DNA of 64,000 bases from Pseudoleptotrichia goodfellowii. Lineage in GTDB: Bacteria; Fusobacteriota; Fusobacteriia; Fusobacteriales; Leptotrichiaceae. Location of the stretch: positions 930,001 to 994,000 of the forward strand of contig NZ_AP019822.1 in assembly GCF_007990505.1 (NCBI RefSeq), written 5' to 3'. Both the position numbers and the translations under genes were made by a program. This document shows positions 42,753 through 51,266 of this stretch, piece after piece. The first letter of the stretch is position 1, and each line of letters starts with the position of its first letter. The notes beneath the pieces were generated by a model, which saw nothing but the letters and a program-made list of their open reading frames with translations, made no database searches and was not told where the DNA came from.

Positions 42753-45024
42753 AAACAGAGATGATATAAAAAAACGATTGGAAGAACTGAGAAAGCAGAA
42801 TAACCGTAAAGATAATAACAATAAATCTCCATTCGGAGGTTCTCATGTATTTTTCAGTATAATTATACTGATAGTACTGTCAATTTTGTTTTTCTGGAAC
42901 GGAAGTATTCCTAATTATTTTCAGCAAAAAAAGGAAGTTCCGTACAGTGAGTTTATAACAAAAGTAAAAAACGGGACATTTAAAGAAGTGACTGAAAAAG
43001 ATGATAAAATGTTTTCAGAAATTAAAGAGAATAAAAAAAGTACGATATATGTTACCAGAAAAATTACTGAGAGAATAGGACAGGATCCTAATATTATTCA
43101 GGCTGTAGAAAATAAAAAAATTACTCTTAATGTTGCTGAACCTTCCACGTCGGGATTAATTTTGGCACTTATAGTAAATGTGCTTCCTGTAGTATTAATG
43201 ATAGGAATATCAATATATTTTATAAGAAGAATTATGGGAAATTCCCAAGGCGGAGGACCGGGAAATATATTCGGTTTCGGAAAATCGAGAGCAGACAGGC
43301 TTGATAAAAAACCTGATGTAAAATTTGATGATGTGGCAGGAGTAGACGGAGCAAAAGAAGAATTAAGAGAAGTAGTAGACTTTTTAAAAAATCCTGAAAA
43401 ATATACTAAAGCAGGAGCAAGAGTTCCTAAAGGTGTCCTATTATTAGGAAGACCGGGAACAGGAAAAACTTTATTGGCAAAAGCAGTAGCAGGAGAGTCG
43501 GGAGCTTCATTTTACACTATTTCGGGATCTGAATTTGTAGAAATGTTTGTAGGAGTAGGAGCTTCGAGAGTAAGAGATCTGTTTGAAAAAGCTAAATCTT
43601 CTACACCGTCTATAATATTTATAGATGAAATAGATGCTATAGGTAGAAGAAGAAGTACAGGGAAAAATAGCGGAAGTAATGATGAAAGAGAACAGACGCT
43701 GAACCAGTTACTTGTAGAAATGGACGGATTTGAAACAGATACAAAAGTAATAGTAATTGCGGCTACAAACAGAGAAGATATATTGGATCCGGCTTTATTG
43801 AGAGCAGGAAGATTTGACAGAAGAATACAGGTAGATGCACCTGATTTACAAGGCAGAATAGCAATATTAAAAGTACACGCAAAAAACAAAAAACTTGCAA
43901 CTGATGTAAAACTCGAAGATATAGCAAAAATAACTCCGGGATTTGTTGGAGCAGATTTGGCAAATTTATTGAACGAAGCGGCTATACTTGCGGCAAGAAA
44001 ATCTTCAGATACTATCGTTATGGAAGATTTAGATGAAGCTGTAGATAAAATAGGAATGGGACTGGGACAAAAAAGTAAAATTATTAAACCTGAAGAGAAA
44101 AAACTTCTCGCCTATCATGAAGGCGGACACGCTATTATGAGTGAGTTGACACCGGGAGCTGACCCTGTTCATAAAGTAACAATTATTCCGAGAGGAGATG
44201 CAGGAGGATTTATGATGCCTCTTCCTGAGGAAAGACTTGTAATGGGAAGTAAGCAGATTTTGGCTAAAATAAAAGTGGCATTCGGAGGAAGAGCAGCAGA
44301 AGAATTGGTACTGGATGATATAAGTACAGGAGCTTATTCCGATATTAAACATGCTACAATGTTGGCAAGAAGATATGTGGAAAGTGTGGGAATGAGTAAA
44401 AAACTCGGACCTGTAAACCTTGAAAATTCCGATGACGAATTTAGCTTTGTTTCAAATAAAAGTAATGAAACAGCAAGAGAAATAGATTTGGAAATAAGAA
44501 AAATATTAAGTGAAGAATACGAAAATACATTGAATACTTTAAGAGAGAATAGAGATAAACTTGACAGAGTTGCAGGATTGTTATTGAAAAAAGAAACAAT
44601 CACAGGAGATGAAGTAAGAAAAATCATAGCCGGAGCTACAATTGAGGAAGTTTTAAACGGTGAAAAAAATACAGAAGAAAAAGAAGAACAGAATAGTGAA
44701 AATAATGATAGTGTTCAATTGAATCAGGAAAATGAGCAGCAGGAAAATAATCAAGCTGAAGAAAAGGCTGCTGAAAATTCTGAAGATGTTCTTTCGAAGA
44801 ATAATACTGAAGAAACTTATGTTCAGTCAACAGAAGCAGCTGAAAATATTATTGAAAATTATAATCTTGAAGAAGTTGTTAAAAGTGAAGAAGTTTCAGA
44901 TATAAATGAAACAAATCAGAAAGATGAAGAAGATGAAAATGACAGTCATTCTGGCGACAATGACGAAGAATTTACAGAAGAAAAAGAAGAGAAAAAAATA
45001 GAAATTCCTAATTTTATGAAATAA
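42742..45024 (+). CDS. ftsH: ATP-dependent membrane zinc protease FtsH with long acidic tail
   Basis: FtsH degrades membrane and short-lived cytosolic proteins. GGGAGG at 42732-42737 sets ATG 42742 (760 residues). Two membrane segments (about 37-55 and 133-155) are followed by the AAA+ domain, Walker A GRPGTGKT (236-243; Arg where Pro is usual), the SRH region RAGRFDRRI, and the zinc site HEGGH (459-463). After the usual end (near residue 640, TIEEVLNG) comes a Glu/Asn/Gln-rich tail of about 120 residues, far longer than in most FtsH proteins. The gene is in the mltG-tilS operon. Confidence 0.95.
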   Translation: MDDKNRDDIKKRLEELRKQNNRKDNNNKSPFGGSHVFFSIIILIVLSILFFWNGSIPNYFQQKKEVPYSEFITKVKNGTFKEVTEKDDKMFSEIKENKKSTIYVTRKITERIGQDPNIIQAVENKKITLNVAEPSTSGLILALIVNVLPVVLMIGISIYFIRRIMGNSQGGGPGNIFGFGKSRADRLDKKPDVKFDDVAGVDGAKEELREVVDFLKNPEKYTKAGARVPKGVLLLGRPGTGKTLLAKAVAGESGASFYTISGSEFVEMFVGVGASRVRDLFEKAKSSTPSIIFIDEIDAIGRRRSTGKNSGSNDEREQTLNQLLVEMDGFETDTKVIVIAATNREDILDPALLRAGRFDRRIQVDAPDLQGRIAILKVHAKNKKLATDVKLEDIAKITPGFVGADLANLLNEAAILAARKSSDTIVMEDLDEAVDKIGMGLGQKSKIIKPEEKKLLAYHEGGHAIMSELTPGADPVHKVTIIPRGDAGGFMMPLPEERLVMGSKQILAKIKVAFGGRAAEELVLDDISTGAYSDIKHATMLARRYVESVGMSKKLGPVNLENSDDEFSFVSNKSNETAREIDLEIRKILSEEYENTLNTLRENRDKLDRVAGLLLKKETITGDEVRKIIAGATIEEVLNGEKNTEEKEEQNSENNDSVQLNQENEQQENNQAEEKAAENSEDVLSKNNTEETYVQSTEAAENIIENYNLEEVVKSEEVSDINETNQKDEEDENDSHSGDNDEEFTEEKEEKKIEIPNFMK

Positions 45025-45040
45025 TTTGAGGAGATTTTAT

Positions 45041-45490
45041 ATGAAAGCACCGGATTTTGAACTACCTGCAGATAACGGAGAAATAATTAAATTAAGTGAT
45101 TATAAAGGTAAAACGGTCGTACTGTACTTTTATCCTAAAGACAGCACACCCGGCTGTACTCAGGAAGCATGTTCATTCAGAGATAATTTTGAAAGAATTG
45201 CAAATAAAGGTGTAACAGTTTTAGGAATAAGCAAAGACAGTATTAAAAAACATAAAAATTTTAAAGAAAAAAATAAATTACCTTTTTTACTTTTGAGTGA
45301 TGAAAATAACGATGTGTGTGAAAAATACCAAGTATGGAAAGAAAAAATGAATTTCGGTAAAAAATATTTCGGGATAGAACGTTCAACATTTTTAATAGAC
45401 AACAAAGGGAATATTGTTAAGGAATGGAGAAAGGTAAAAGTAAACGGACATGTAGATGAAGTTTTAAAAGAGATTGAAAATTTAAAATAA
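45041..45490 (+). CDS. bcp: Thiol peroxidase of the BCP/PrxQ type
   Basis: It reduces hydroperoxides with thioredoxin. The peroxidatic and resolving cysteines are Cys39 and Cys44 in DSTPGCTQEACSFRD. GISKDSIKKHKNF and FGIERSTFLIDNKG are family blocks. A frame from TTG 45026 exists, but GAGGAG upstream fits ATG 45041 (MKAPDFELP), giving 149 residues. It lies 16 nt after ftsH. Confidence 0.94.
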   Translation: MKAPDFELPADNGEIIKLSDYKGKTVVLYFYPKDSTPGCTQEACSFRDNFERIANKGVTVLGISKDSIKKHKNFKEKNKLPFLLLSDENNDVCEKYQVWKEKMNFGKKYFGIERSTFLIDNKGNIVKEWRKVKVNGHVDEVLKEIENLK

Positions 45491-45524
45491 AAACTAAAAT
45501 TTAAACTATTTATCATAGTCGTTG

Positions 45525-45553
45525 TTTACACTTTTCAAATGTTATGATATAAT
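45525..45553 (+). promoter_or_regulatory. Promoter of the ankyrin-protein gene and ptsI
   Basis: TTTACA (45525-45530), 17 bp, TATAAT (45548-45553). Confidence 0.72.
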
Positions 45554-45578
45554 AATGCTATAGACTAAGGAGCGTAGT

Positions 45579-46349
45579 ATGAAAAAAAATATACGGGTTT
45601 ATAGCATTTTTTTTATGTTTTTATTTGTAACAGTAAATATTTTTTCTGCCAAAGAAAATACAAATAACGGAAAAACAATAGATTTTGTAGAAAAATTCCG
45701 ACTGGAACAAATAATTGATGAAAAGTTAAAGTTCTTTTTTTCAGCTATAAGAAATCATAATAACAAATATGTTAAAATGTTACTTAATACAGAAGAGAAT
45801 CGTCAAGCGATAAAAAAAAGAGAATTAAAATTGACAGATGAAAAAAATAACAAAAGAGTATACGGTGTCGATTTGGAATTGGAAGTATTTCCTTTATATG
45901 ATGAGAAGGAAGTTCTTATAGATGTAAATTCCAGGGACAGATACGGATATACCCCTATAATTGTGGCAATAGAGTCGGGAAACAACGAAATTCTTAAACT
46001 TCTGATTGAAAATGGAGCCGATTTGAGAGAAAAACATCCGGTATTCGGAAGGCTTACTTTACATACTGCCTGTTATTTCCAAAATGAAGAGGCAGCCGAA
46101 ATTCTGTTAAAAGCTGATCCGAGTCTCGTAAATACTAAAAGCGGAACAGACGGTTGGACACCTTTACAGGACGCAACTTTAAGGTCAAATACAAGATTGG
46201 TAAAACTGCTTTTATCATACGGAGCAAATCCGATGATAAAAGACGATAACGGAGGAACTGCCATAGATATGGCTACTCAATTTGGAAAAGGAGAAATAGT
46301 AAAACTTTTAAGAGATAAAGTAAAAGAAATAAGAAAAGAAAATTATTAA
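45579..46349 (+). CDS. Exported ankyrin-repeat protein
   Basis: It has 256 residues with a signal peptide (about 1-24, ending VNIFSA). At least three ankyrin repeats are seen in the second half: YGYTPIIVAIESGNNEILKLL, LTLHTACYFQNEEAAEILL and DGWTPLQDATLRSNTRLVKLL, then GGTAIDMATQFGKGEIVKLL. It is likely a protein-binding module outside the membrane; the partner is unknown. It sits 37 nt before ptsI under a good promoter. Confidence 0.85.
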   Translation: MKKNIRVYSIFFMFLFVTVNIFSAKENTNNGKTIDFVEKFRLEQIIDEKLKFFFSAIRNHNNKYVKMLLNTEENRQAIKKRELKLTDEKNNKRVYGVDLELEVFPLYDEKEVLIDVNSRDRYGYTPIIVAIESGNNEILKLLIENGADLREKHPVFGRLTLHTACYFQNEEAAEILLKADPSLVNTKSGTDGWTPLQDATLRSNTRLVKLLLSYGANPMIKDDNGGTAIDMATQFGKGEIVKLLRDKVKEIRKENY

Positions 46350-46386
46350 TATTGTGATTAAAAAAATTATATATAAGGAGAGCAAT

Positions 46387-48093
46387 ATGAAAAGATTGAC
46401 AGGAATAGGAGCTTCCGAAGGAGTTTCTATAGGGAAAGTGTTACTTTTTATTGAGGAGGAAATGGTTATACCTCAAGAAAAATCCGAATCTACAATCGAA
46501 TCGGAATTGACAAAATTGGATGAGGGGTTAAAAAAATCCAAAACACAATTAATTGCGATTAGAGAAAAAGTAAAAGAAAAAATGGGAGAAGACAAAGCTT
46601 CGATTTTTGACGGGCATATAATGCTTCTTGAAGATGAAGATTTGATTATGGAAGTTCAGGAAAAAATAAAAGGGGAAGGAATGCCTGCAGCAAAAGCCTT
46701 GAACGAAGGAATAGAAGAGTATTGTGAAATGATTTCTCAATTGGATGATCCTTACTTGAGAGAAAGAGCTGCTGATTTGAAAGACATCGGGAAAAGATGG
46801 ATTAAAAATTTGTTAGGTATGAAAATTTATGATTTAAGTAATCTTGAACCCGGAACTATTGTTGTTACTTATGATTTGACACCTTCAGATACTGCACAAC
46901 TTGATTTGGAAAACTGTGCAGGATTTATAACTGAAATAGGGGGAAAAACTGCTCACTCGGCAATAATGGCAAGATCCCTTGAGTTGCCGGCAGTAGTGGG
47001 TGTAAAAGGAATACTTGGAGAAGCTAAAGACGGGGATACGGTCGTAATGGACGGAGAAGCCGGAGAGTTATTTTTAAATCCTCCTGCTGAAATTATAACA
47101 GAATACAAAGAAAAAAGTGAAGTTATAAAAAAAGAAAAAGAAGAATTGAAAAAATTAATAAATGAAGATGCAATTACACCTGACGGAAGAAAAGTGGATA
47201 TCTGGGGAAATATCGGAAAACCTGATGATGTTGATGCGGTTATAGAGGCGGGAGCTACAGGAGTAGGATTATACAGAACTGAATTTTTATTTATGAATTC
47301 GGATCATTTTCCTACTGAAGAAGAACAGTATCGTGCATACAGAGTAGTTGCAGAAAAAATGAAAGGAAAACCTGTAACTATAAGAACTATGGATATAGGT
47401 GGAGATAAAGAACTTCCTTATCTTGATTTGCCGAAAGAATTAAATCCTTTCTTGGGATATAGAGCAATAAGAATATCGTTGGAAAATAAAGATATGTTTA
47501 AAACTCAGTTGAGAGCTATATTAAGAGCATCTCAATACGGTCAAATAAAAATAATGTATCCTATGATAAGTTCTATTAACGAAATCAGAAAAGCCAACGC
47601 TATTTTGGAAGAATGTAAAAAAGAACTTGATGAAATAGGAAAAGTATACGACAGAAATATAAAAGTGGGAATAATGGTTGAAACTCCTTCTACTGCTATA
47701 ATTGCCTATAAATTTGCAAAAGAAGTGGATTTCTTCTCAATAGGAACAAATGACCTGACTCAATATTTCCTTGCTGTAGATAGAGGGAATGAAATGGTTT
47801 CCACATTGTATAATTCATTTAATCCGGCAGTGTTGGAAGCTATACAGAAAGTAATAGATGCTGCTCATGATGCAAATATAAATGTAAGCATGTGCGGAGA
47901 ATTTGCAGGAGATAAAAAAGCGACTAAATTGCTTTTAGGAATGGGACTTGATTCATTCAGTATGAGTGCTTCTTCTACATTGCAAGTTAAGAAAACTATA
48001 AGAAGCAGTAACTATGAAGATGCACAAAAATACAGAGATTTAATTTTACAACAAAATACACCTGAAGAGGTTTTGGAACATTTATTACCATAA
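46387..48093 (+). CDS. ptsI: PEP-protein phosphotransferase, enzyme I of the PTS
   Basis: Enzyme I passes phosphate from PEP to HPr for sugar uptake. AAGGAG (46376-46381) selects ATG 46387 (MKRLTGIGASEGVSIGK), 568 residues. The phosphorylated His190 is in GGKTAHSAIMARSLELPAVVG. The PEP-binding barrel shows GVGLYRTEFLFM, RTMDIGGDKELPYL and FSIGTNDLTQY, and the Cys region VSMCGEFAGDK. No HPr gene is adjacent. A hairpin plus long repeat copy 5 follow. Confidence 0.95.
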   Translation: MKRLTGIGASEGVSIGKVLLFIEEEMVIPQEKSESTIESELTKLDEGLKKSKTQLIAIREKVKEKMGEDKASIFDGHIMLLEDEDLIMEVQEKIKGEGMPAAKALNEGIEEYCEMISQLDDPYLRERAADLKDIGKRWIKNLLGMKIYDLSNLEPGTIVVTYDLTPSDTAQLDLENCAGFITEIGGKTAHSAIMARSLELPAVVGVKGILGEAKDGDTVVMDGEAGELFLNPPAEIITEYKEKSEVIKKEKEELKKLINEDAITPDGRKVDIWGNIGKPDDVDAVIEAGATGVGLYRTEFLFMNSDHFPTEEEQYRAYRVVAEKMKGKPVTIRTMDIGGDKELPYLDLPKELNPFLGYRAIRISLENKDMFKTQLRAILRASQYGQIKIMYPMISSINEIRKANAILEECKKELDEIGKVYDRNIKVGIMVETPSTAIIAYKFAKEVDFFSIGTNDLTQYFLAVDRGNEMVSTLYNSFNPAVLEAIQKVIDAAHDANINVSMCGEFAGDKKATKLLLGMGLDSFSMSASSTLQVKKTIRSSNYEDAQKYRDLILQQNTPEEVLEHLLP

Positions 48094-48104
48094 AGTATTT
48101 GTTT

Positions 48105-48127
48105 TTAGGGGATGAAACATCCCCTAA
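48105..48127 (+). terminator. Small hairpin after ptsI
   Basis: TTAGGGGATG (48105-48114) pairs perfectly with CATCCCCTAA (48118-48127), loop AAA. It precedes repeat copy 5 as the small hairpins do at cutC and metH. Confidence 0.78.
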
Positions 48128-48137
48128 GACCCCTTTT

Positions 48138-48253
48138 CAGCCCCAAATTTTACATGCTCAAAAATACACGTGAGCTATGAAAGCAAAAAAGATGCTTTCA
48201 TAACGCTCACTAACACATTTTTTTCGCTGTAAAATCTGAAGGCTGATTTTTTT
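48138..48253 (+). repeat. Long-hairpin repeat element, copy 5, with T-run
   Basis: It begins CAGCCCCAAATTTTACATGC and ends GAAGGCTG (48245), followed by an A and eight T residues. The base CAGCC/GGCTG and the apex GAAAGC/GCTTTC are compensated variants of CAACC/GGTTG and GAAAAC/GTTTTC in other copies. Confidence 0.87.
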
Positions 48254-48392
48254 GTTTTTCCGACATTAAAATTTTAGTCGATTAGTTTTTGTTGATTTTT
48301 TTGAGAAAAGTAGGATAATTCTTATCTTATTTTAAGTTTTCTTTGTTATAATAAAACACGATAATTTATATAAAAATAAGGGAGGAATATAT

Positions 48393-48947
48393 ATGGATCA
48401 TAAAGTTGTGTTATTTTTAGTTGAAGGATTTGAAGAAATTGAAGCAATGGCACCGATTGACTTAATGAGAAGAGCAGGAATAACAGTGGATACAATTTCT
48501 ATCACAAAAGAAAAGAATGTTATAAGTTCGAGGGGAGTAACAGTTCTCACTGATAAAATAATAGATGAAATAAATTTTGAAGAATATGAAATGATAGTTT
48601 TACCGGGAGGTCCGGGAACTGATAATTATATGAAATCGGATAAATTGAGAGAAAAATTGAAAGAATTTTCTATTGAGAAAAAAGTTGGGGCAATATGTGC
48701 AGCTCCTACAATATTATCAGCATTGGGATTATTGAAAGGCAAAAAAGCGGTATGCTTTCCTTCATGTGAAAGTGAAATAATAAAAGACGGTGCAATTTTG
48801 GAAGTAAAAAATGTAGTAAAAGATGGAAATATCATAACAGGAAGAGCTGCAGGAACAGCAATTGACTTTGCTTTGGAGATAATAAAAGAACTGGTTGGAG
48901 AAGAGAAAGCTGAAAAGATTGCGAGTCAGATAGTATATAAATCATAA
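48393..48947 (+). CDS. DJ-1/PfpI family protein
   Basis: It is a 184-residue DJ-1 superfamily protein with the nucleophile-elbow Cys102 in GAICAAPTILSALGLLKGKKA and the acidic partner in LVEGFEEIEAMAPID. The family covers deglycase/glyoxalase-like and chaperone activities; the annotation as a thiamine enzyme (ThiJ) is historical. It is transcribed alone, with a TATAAT at 48347-48352 upstream and a palindromic hairpin downstream. Confidence 0.9.
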   Translation: MDHKVVLFLVEGFEEIEAMAPIDLMRRAGITVDTISITKEKNVISSRGVTVLTDKIIDEINFEEYEMIVLPGGPGTDNYMKSDKLREKLKEFSIEKKVGAICAAPTILSALGLLKGKKAVCFPSCESEIIKDGAILEVKNVVKDGNIITGRAAGTAIDFALEIIKELVGEEKAEKIASQIVYKS

Positions 48948-48995
48948 ACAAAAATTATCCGAGAATAATTAAAACATAAATAATTTATATCTTTT

Positions 48996-49024
48996 AAAAA
49001 ACACAATATATTGTGTTTTTTTTT
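48996..49024. terminator. Palindrome with T-run, also an exact NrdR-type core
   Basis: Six A residues, CACAATATATTGTG, then nine T residues: a 26-bp perfect palindrome that would fold as a terminator for the DJ-1 gene. Its core ACACAATATATTGTGT is the same as the NrdR box at 29572-29597, so a regulatory role cannot be excluded. Confidence 0.65.
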
Positions 49025-49094
49025 ATTTGCTCTCCCATATAATACAAAAAAATAAAAAACACTTGTTAGAAAAAGATATCAAAGAAAAAAATAA

Positions 49095-49123
49095 TTGAAA
49101 ATTTTAAAAAATAAGGTTATATT
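49095..49123 (+). promoter_or_regulatory. Promoter of the mraZ operon
   Basis: TTGAAA (49095-49100), 17 bp, TATATT (49118-49123), immediately upstream of the MraZ boxes. Confidence 0.65.
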
Positions 49124-49128
49124 ATAGA

Positions 49129-49163
49129 AGTGGTAAAAAGTGGAGAAAAGTGGTAAAGAGTGG
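49129..49163 (+). promoter_or_regulatory. Four tandem MraZ boxes
   Basis: AGTGG occurs at 49129, 49139, 49149 and 49159, exactly 10 bp apart, each framed by A-rich sequence. This agrees with the known MraZ operators (AAAGTG(G/T) with 3-bp gaps in mollicutes, TGGGN repeats in enterobacteria). They lie at the predicted transcript start, some 170-200 bp before mraZ, so autoregulation is expected. The long leader up to mraZ is purine-rich with no ORF that I can support. Confidence 0.82.
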
Positions 49164-49335
49164 AAAAGTTGTTAAAAACGTTGAAAATACTAGCTAAATA
49201 AAACACTGGAAGAAAGATTAGGGAAAAAGTAAAGAAAAAATTAGGAAAGATTATGAAATTTAAAAGGTTAGAAAAAAATTAGGTTGAAAATTAAGGAAGT
49301 TATTAAAAAAGTTATTTAAGGAAAAGGTGGCTACT

Positions 49336-49761
49336 ATGTTTATGGGAGAGTTTTCCTGTAAGGTAGATAACAAAGGCAGACTTATGCTGCCCGTTAAATT
49401 CAGAGAACAGCTGGGTGAAGGGGAATTTGTTATTACCAGAGGGTTGGACAATTGTATAGATTTGTTTCCCATAGAAGAATGGGAGCACAGAATGGAAAAG
49501 CTGAAACAGTTGAAAACTACAAACAGTAATCATAGAGCCTATCAGCGTTTTATATTATCGGCAGCCACAAAATTAACTTTAGACAGTCAGGGGCGTTTAA
49601 ATTTACCTTCATCTCTTATAGGACATGCAGAAATTTCTAAAAATGCCACTGTAATGGGAAGTGATGATCATATAGAAATATGGTCTGAAGAAAAATGGAA
49701 CGACTATATTAATCAAAAAAGCGGAATTATTGAAGATATAGTTGACGGAATGGATTTTTAA
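49336..49761 (+). CDS. mraZ: Transcriptional regulator MraZ
   Basis: MraZ is the AbrB-like regulator at the head of the division and cell-wall cluster. MFMGEFSCKVDNKGRLMLP and the second half LTLDSQGRLNLPSSL are the two DNA-binding repeats. AAGGTGG at 49324-49330 sets ATG 49336; a GTG at 49327 in frame overlaps that site. The product is 141 residues. The four upstream boxes are its expected targets. Confidence 0.95.
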   Translation: MFMGEFSCKVDNKGRLMLPVKFREQLGEGEFVITRGLDNCIDLFPIEEWEHRMEKLKQLKTTNSNHRAYQRFILSAATKLTLDSQGRLNLPSSLIGHAEISKNATVMGSDDHIEIWSEEKWNDYINQKSGIIEDIVDGMDF

Positions 49762-49788
49762 ATTATTTGGTAAAGAAAGGAGCTTAAA

Positions 49789-50712
49789 GTGGAGTATCAT
49801 AAACCGGTTTTATTTGATGAAGTTATGGAAAATATAATAACAAAAGAAAAAGCAATTTATGTTGATTGCACTTTGGGCGGAGGCGGTCATACCGAAGGGA
49901 TTTTAAAAAGTTCCTCTGACGATTCTAAAGTTATTGCCATAGATCAGGACATTGAAGCAATTAATTTTGCAAAAAAAAGACTGGAAAATTACGGAAATAA
50001 AATGGAAATTTTTCAGGATAATTTCAGAAATATTGATACTGTAGTATATTTTGCAGGATTTAATAAAGTAGACAGAATACTTATGGATATAGGAGTTTCG
50101 TCAAATCAGCTGGATAATATTGAAAGGGGTTTTTCCTATAAATATGAAGCTAAGCTTGATATGAGAATGAATAAGGAACTTTCTGTAAGTGCTTATGATG
50201 TAGTAAATAAATTTGCCGAAAAAGAAATAGCCGATATTATATATAAATACGGAGAAGAACCGAAATCGAGAAAAATAGCGAAAAACATAGTGGAATACAG
50301 AAAAAATAAAAATATAGAAACGACTGTCGAATTGTCGGATATAGTCATAAAATCAATCGGAAAGAGTATGAAAAAGCATCCTTCCAAAAGAACTTTTCAA
50401 GCGATAAGAATATTTGTGAATAAAGAACTTGAAGTTTTAGAGGAAGCGTTGGATAAAGCAGTTAATTTGTTAAATAAAGGCGGGAAGCTGCTTGTGATAA
50501 CTTTTCATTCTCTTGAAGACAGAATGGTAAAAGAGAAATTCAGAAAATATGAAAATCCGTGCGTATGTCCGCCGGAATTGCCGGTTTGTGTATGCAAAAA
50601 AGAAAGTTTAGGAAAAATTGTTACGAAAAAGCCTATTACAGCAAAAAATGAGGAATTGGAGATAAATAATAGAGCTCATTCGGCAAAACTGAGAATATTT
50701 GAAAGGAGTTAG
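49789..50712 (+). CDS. rsmH: 16S rRNA m4C1402 methyltransferase RsmH
   Basis: RsmH methylates C1402 in the ribosomal decoding centre. The SAM motif DCTLGGGGHTEGIL, DIGVSSNQLDNIERGFSY, the block KRTFQAIRIFVNKELE and the C-terminal HSAKLRIFER are typical. The start is GTG 49789 with AAAGGAG six bases upstream; 307 residues. A Cys cluster (CVCPPELPVCVC) lies near the end as in many homologues. Confidence 0.95.
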   Translation: MEYHKPVLFDEVMENIITKEKAIYVDCTLGGGGHTEGILKSSSDDSKVIAIDQDIEAINFAKKRLENYGNKMEIFQDNFRNIDTVVYFAGFNKVDRILMDIGVSSNQLDNIERGFSYKYEAKLDMRMNKELSVSAYDVVNKFAEKEIADIIYKYGEEPKSRKIAKNIVEYRKNKNIETTVELSDIVIKSIGKSMKKHPSKRTFQAIRIFVNKELEVLEEALDKAVNLLNKGGKLLVITFHSLEDRMVKEKFRKYENPCVCPPELPVCVCKKESLGKIVTKKPITAKNEELEINNRAHSAKLRIFERS

Positions 50713-50715
50713 AAC

Positions 50716-51135
50716 ATGAATAAGAAAAAATTACAAATGATAGAATTTCCAAGTATTTCACATACAATAAAAAAATATGACAACTTTCAAAACGAAGTAA
50801 TAATCACTGTTCCCCGAAGAGTTCAACCGAAAGTAAAGAAAAGAACCGTTGTTAAAGTAAAAGGATGCAGTATTCCTGCTGTTGTTGCGGCATTTATTTA
50901 TGTTGTACTGATTGTATCAATGTTAATGGGAAGAATGTGGATGACATACACTGTTTCCAATTTAGGTATTGAAAAAACAAATGTTGAAAATAAATTGAAC
51001 GAATTGAAAAAAGAAGTTGATACCCTTGAAAATACTTATATATCGAATTTTGATTTGAAACAGGTAGAGGAAAAATCAAAGGAATTAGGTTTTGTGCCGA
51101 ATAATGATATGAAGTATGTTAAAATAAATAATTAG
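50716..51135 (+). CDS. ftsL: FtsL-like cell-division protein
   Basis: It has 139 residues with one membrane segment (about 56-75, AVVAAFIYVVLIVSMLMG) and then a heptad-like coiled coil (EKTNVENKLNELKKEVDTLENTY), with a basic cytoplasmic tail. Topology, size and position directly after rsmH are those of FtsL, which acts with FtsB/DivIC in the divisome; sequence identity in this family is always weak. The stop is 3.5 bp helical turns before a terminator, so the dcw cluster ends here and does not continue to ftsI or mur genes. Confidence 0.75.
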   Translation: MNKKKLQMIEFPSISHTIKKYDNFQNEVIITVPRRVQPKVKKRTVVKVKGCSIPAVVAAFIYVVLIVSMLMGRMWMTYTVSNLGIEKTNVENKLNELKKEVDTLENTYISNFDLKQVEEKSKELGFVPNNDMKYVKINN

Positions 51136-51154
51136 AGTTATTTTCTATGGTTTT

Positions 51155-51205
51155 ATTCCCGTATTATTTAAGACGTGCTGTTTTTAGAAATACGGGAATT
51201 TTTTT
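51155..51205 (+). terminator. Terminator after the mraZ-rsmH-ftsL operon
   Basis: ATTCCCGTAT (51155-51164) pairs perfectly with ATACGGGAAT (51190-51199), followed by a T-run. Confidence 0.9.
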
Positions 51206-51266
51206 GAAAACTGAAATTTTTTATATTTTAGCTATTCAAAAATCAAATAGCAAGATAAAAAAAGCG

